Assembly (NCBI GenBank): GCA_016789785.1
Contig: JAEUQE010000033.1
Coordinates: 1-26,358 of the forward strand
Direction: 5' to 3'
Length of the DNA stretch: 26,358 nucleotides
Origin: Bryobacterales bacterium
Lineage (GTDB): Bacteria; Acidobacteriota; Terriglobia; Bryobacterales; Bryobacteraceae
Numbering within the stretch: the stretch's first letter is position 1; each line of letters opens with the position of its first letter. This document shows, one piece after another, positions 24,694 to 26,358 of the stretch. The position numbers and the translations under genes were made by a program. The notes under the pieces were generated by a model that saw only the letters and a list, made by a program, of their open reading frames with translations, was not told where the DNA came from and searched no databases.

Positions 24694-24725
24694 CCCCTCA
24701 AGTACCCCTTGAGGGGTTTCTTTTT
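24694..24725 (+). terminator. Rho-independent terminator of rpmB-rpmG
   Basis: A perfect nine-base stem CCCCTCAAG / CTTGAGGGG (24694-24702 and 24708-24716) with loop TACCC is followed by TTTCTTTTT. Confidence 0.92.
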
Positions 24726-24807
24726 GGGTGGCGCTTCCCGGACCCGGTGGGGCCGGCGCGAATCAAATCCATGGATGCGTGTGTAACCCCGGGGCCCGGC
24801 GCTTCGG

Positions 24808-24825
24808 CTTACACTATAGAGTAAG
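24808..24825. promoter_or_regulatory. Imperfect 18-base palindrome before the oxidoreductase gene
   Basis: CTTACACTATAGAGTAAG is a palindrome with one mismatched pair, ending 12 bases before ATG 24838. It contains TACACT, a plausible -10 box, so a repressor bound here would block the promoter. Confidence 0.4.
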
Positions 24826-24837
24826 AACCACACTTTC

Positions 24838-26142
24838 ATGGAACGCAGACACTTCCTCATGACATCCGCCGCGCTCGCGGGCGGTGCGCTGAAGGGCATG
24901 GCCAGCCCGAATGACCGCATCCGCATTGCGTGCGTTGGCGTTCGCGGCCAGGGCAACGCCCATATCCGCAGCTATGCGCGCATGGAGAACGTCGAGATTG
25001 CCGCACTGTGCGACGTCGACGATTCCGTGCTGGCTCAGCGCATGGGCGACCTCGACAAGATGGGCAAGCCGAAGCCACAGACCTACACCGATTTCCGCAA
25101 GCTTCTTGAGAACAAGGAAATCGATGCCGTCTCCATCGCCACGCCCAATCATCACCATACCTGGATGACGATTGCCGCGCTGCAGGCGGGCAAGCACGTC
25201 TATTGCGAGAAGCCGTGTTCGCACAACATGTTCGAGTCGAAGCAGATTGTCGCCGCCACGCGCAAGTACAACAAACTGGTGCAGCACGGCGCCAACAGCC
25301 GCTCCGGCGTGGCGATTCGCGAAGCCATGCAGCACATGCGCGACGGGCTGATCGGCGACGTTTACATGGCGCGCGGGCTCTGCTTCAAGTGGCGGGACAC
25401 GATCGGCCGCAAGCCGGTGGAACCCGTGCCTGCCGGGGTGAACTATGATCTGTGGCTTGGTCCGGCGCCGAAGCGCGAGTTCACGAGGAACCGTTTTCAC
25501 TACAACTGGCACTGGTTCTGGGACTACGGCAACGGCGACCTCGGCAACCAGGGCATTCATGAGGTGGACATCGCGCGCTGGGGGCTGGGTGTCACTTATC
25601 CGAAGAAAGTAAGTGCCATCGGCGGGCATTTCATGTTCGACGATGATCAGGAAACGCCAAATACCCTTACCGCGACTTACGAGTTCGACGTGAACGGGAA
25701 GAAACGCATCATGACGTTCGAGGTACGGCACTGGATGTCGAACCACGAGGCGACCATCGGCGAGAAGGCCGAGTTCGGGGCGGGGAACACGGTGGGCAAT
25801 GTGTTCTACGGCTCGAAGGGGTATCTCGCGATTTCAGGCTACGACCGTTATTCGACGTTCCTTGGCCGCAAGGCGGAGCCAGGCCCGTCGAAGCTGGCCG
25901 GTGGCAACAACTGGCAGAACTTCGTTGACGCTTTGCGGAGCGGCAAGCGCGAGGATTTGAACGGCGAGATCGAGGAAGGTGCGATTTCGTGCACTCTGGT
26001 GCATTTGGCGAATATCAGTTACCGGCTTGGTCGCACGATGCACTTCGATGAGAAGACGTTCAGCATCGTGGGCGACAAGGAAGCCAACGCCATGTTCACA
26101 CGGCCCTACCGAAAACCGTTTATGGTTCCGGAAAAAGTGTAA
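24838..26142 (+). CDS. Tat-exported Gfo/Idh/MocA-family oxidoreductase
   Basis: The 434-residue protein begins with a short Tat signal (E-R-R-H-F-L-M at 2-8, then an Ala/Gly-rich stretch to about residue 22). The NAD(P)-binding Rossmann domain has I-A-C-V-G-V-R-G-Q-G-N and the signature Y-C-E-K-P (E124-K125-P126). The substrate domain includes N-W-H-W-F-W-D-Y-G-N-G and Q-G-I-H-E-V-D-I-A-R-W, with the histidine usual in glycoside-oxidising members. It is distinct from the minus-strand family member at 11056-12300 and belongs to the subgroup with a W-F-W-D-Y-G motif, common in sugar-degrading Acidobacteriota and Planctomycetota. The substrate is unknown, probably a periplasmic sugar or glycoside. 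The start ATG 24838 lacks a Shine-Dalgarno sequence. The gene is alone on its transcript as far as visible. Confidence 0.92.
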   Translation: MERRHFLMTSAALAGGALKGMASPNDRIRIACVGVRGQGNAHIRSYARMENVEIAALCDVDDSVLAQRMGDLDKMGKPKPQTYTDFRKLLENKEIDAVSIATPNHHHTWMTIAALQAGKHVYCEKPCSHNMFESKQIVAATRKYNKLVQHGANSRSGVAIREAMQHMRDGLIGDVYMARGLCFKWRDTIGRKPVEPVPAGVNYDLWLGPAPKREFTRNRFHYNWHWFWDYGNGDLGNQGIHEVDIARWGLGVTYPKKVSAIGGHFMFDDDQETPNTLTATYEFDVNGKKRIMTFEVRHWMSNHEATIGEKAEFGAGNTVGNVFYGSKGYLAISGYDRYSTFLGRKAEPGPSKLAGGNNWQNFVDALRSGKREDLNGEIEEGAISCTLVHLANISYRLGRTMHFDEKTFSIVGDKEANAMFTRPYRKPFMVPEKV

Positions 26143-26160
26143 TCTGCGCAGGTTGTGGAT

Positions 26161-26190
26161 CCGGGGCGGGCCGCACGGTCCGTGCCCCGG
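26161..26190 (+). terminator. GC-rich hairpin after the oxidoreductase gene
   Basis: CCGGGG (26161-26166) pairs with CCCCGG (26185-26190), and CACGG-T-CCGTG forms the tip with a bulge between. No T-run follows, so this is at best a weak terminator. Confidence 0.3.
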
Positions 26191-26304
26191 GCGGCTCCGG
26201 AACGTGACGCATCAATGGCCTCGGCATGCCCCGGGACGAAAGCCTTTTGCGCAGAGTCAAATTTGTTTTTGGGAAGTGTCGCCCGAGGTTAGGCTGATAC
26301 TGTA

Positions 26305-26358
26305 ATGCCGAGATCGATTGAACTGGTCTTGAAAGATGGCGAGACGATCGAGTCCGCC
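26305..26358 (+). CDS. Start of an unidentified gene, cut by the window end
   Basis: Eighteen codons are visible from ATG 26305, reading M-P-R-S-I-E-L-V-L-K-D-G-E-T-I-E. The alternating hydrophobic strand with K-D-G is protein-like. A GATACT hexamer lies just upstream (26296-26301). Too little remains to name a family. Confidence 0.5.
   Translation, partial: MPRSIELVLKDGETIESA

Noticed and set aside
1..26358. CRISPR arrays, complete insertion sequences or prophage genes.
   Set aside because: No regularly spaced repeats, intact transposase with terminal inverted repeats, or phage structural genes are visible.

Overview
The window is high-GC chromosomal DNA, most likely from an Acidobacteriota member near Bryobacterales/Solibacter. 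This rests on family content: an 810-residue orphan ABC permease of the acidobacterial duplicated (ADOP) type, an 1135-residue Oar-like TonB-dependent receptor with an N-terminal carboxypeptidase-regulatory-like domain, two Tat-exported Gfo/Idh/MocA oxidoreductases, and many exported proteins whose signal peptides end in A-Q or A-A. The assignment is an inference; there is no rRNA gene here to confirm it.

Region 1 (about 1-3.9 kb) is accessory DNA. It holds a small WYL-like protein gene, a decayed gene of a mobile-type hypothetical family carrying an in-frame amber codon, and then a compact two-gene cassette with a visibly more A/T-rich sequence. The first cassette gene encodes two membrane segments plus a DUF6430/macro-like domain. 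The second encodes a DUF1863-type TIR protein that overlaps it by one base (TAATG). This is the architecture of a type II Thoeris anti-phage system: the TIR enzyme (ThsB) should turn NAD+ into a nucleotide signal on infection, and the membrane macro protein (ThsA) should sense it and cause abortive infection. It is the most interesting system in the window. A short reverse-strand gene of unknown function follows.

Region 2 (4.0-9.8 kb) is ordinary chromosome: an exported erythromycin-esterase-family protein, an exported double-BON protein with a strong hairpin behind it, tRNA-Leu(UAG) on the minus strand, a VOC/glyoxalase protein, a 780-residue exported Kelch-repeat protein and a single-domain rhodanese. 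Region 3 (9.8-15.6 kb, all minus strand) holds a translationally coupled Gfo/Idh/MocA oxidoreductase and exported amidohydrolase, a small outer-membrane beta-barrel protein and the ADOP permease.

Region 4 (15.6-22.1 kb) has a quinol-dependent nitric oxide reductase (minus) divergent from the TonB-dependent receptor (plus). The shared upstream region carries a perfect GTGA-N6-TCAC dyad. Downstream of the reductase lie three back-to-back perfect inverted repeats, a possible 67-residue gene and a textbook terminator. Region 5 (22.5-26.36 kb) holds rsmE, a PIG-L deacetylase frameshifted near its C-terminus, the ribosomal protein pair rpmB-rpmG with its own promoter and terminator, a second Tat-exported Gfo/Idh/MocA oxidoreductase, and the first 18 codons of a further gene.

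A recurrent theme is start codons placed 5-7 bases after a -10-like box (TACAAT three times, TAATAT once) with no Shine-Dalgarno sequence, which suggests leaderless transcripts.
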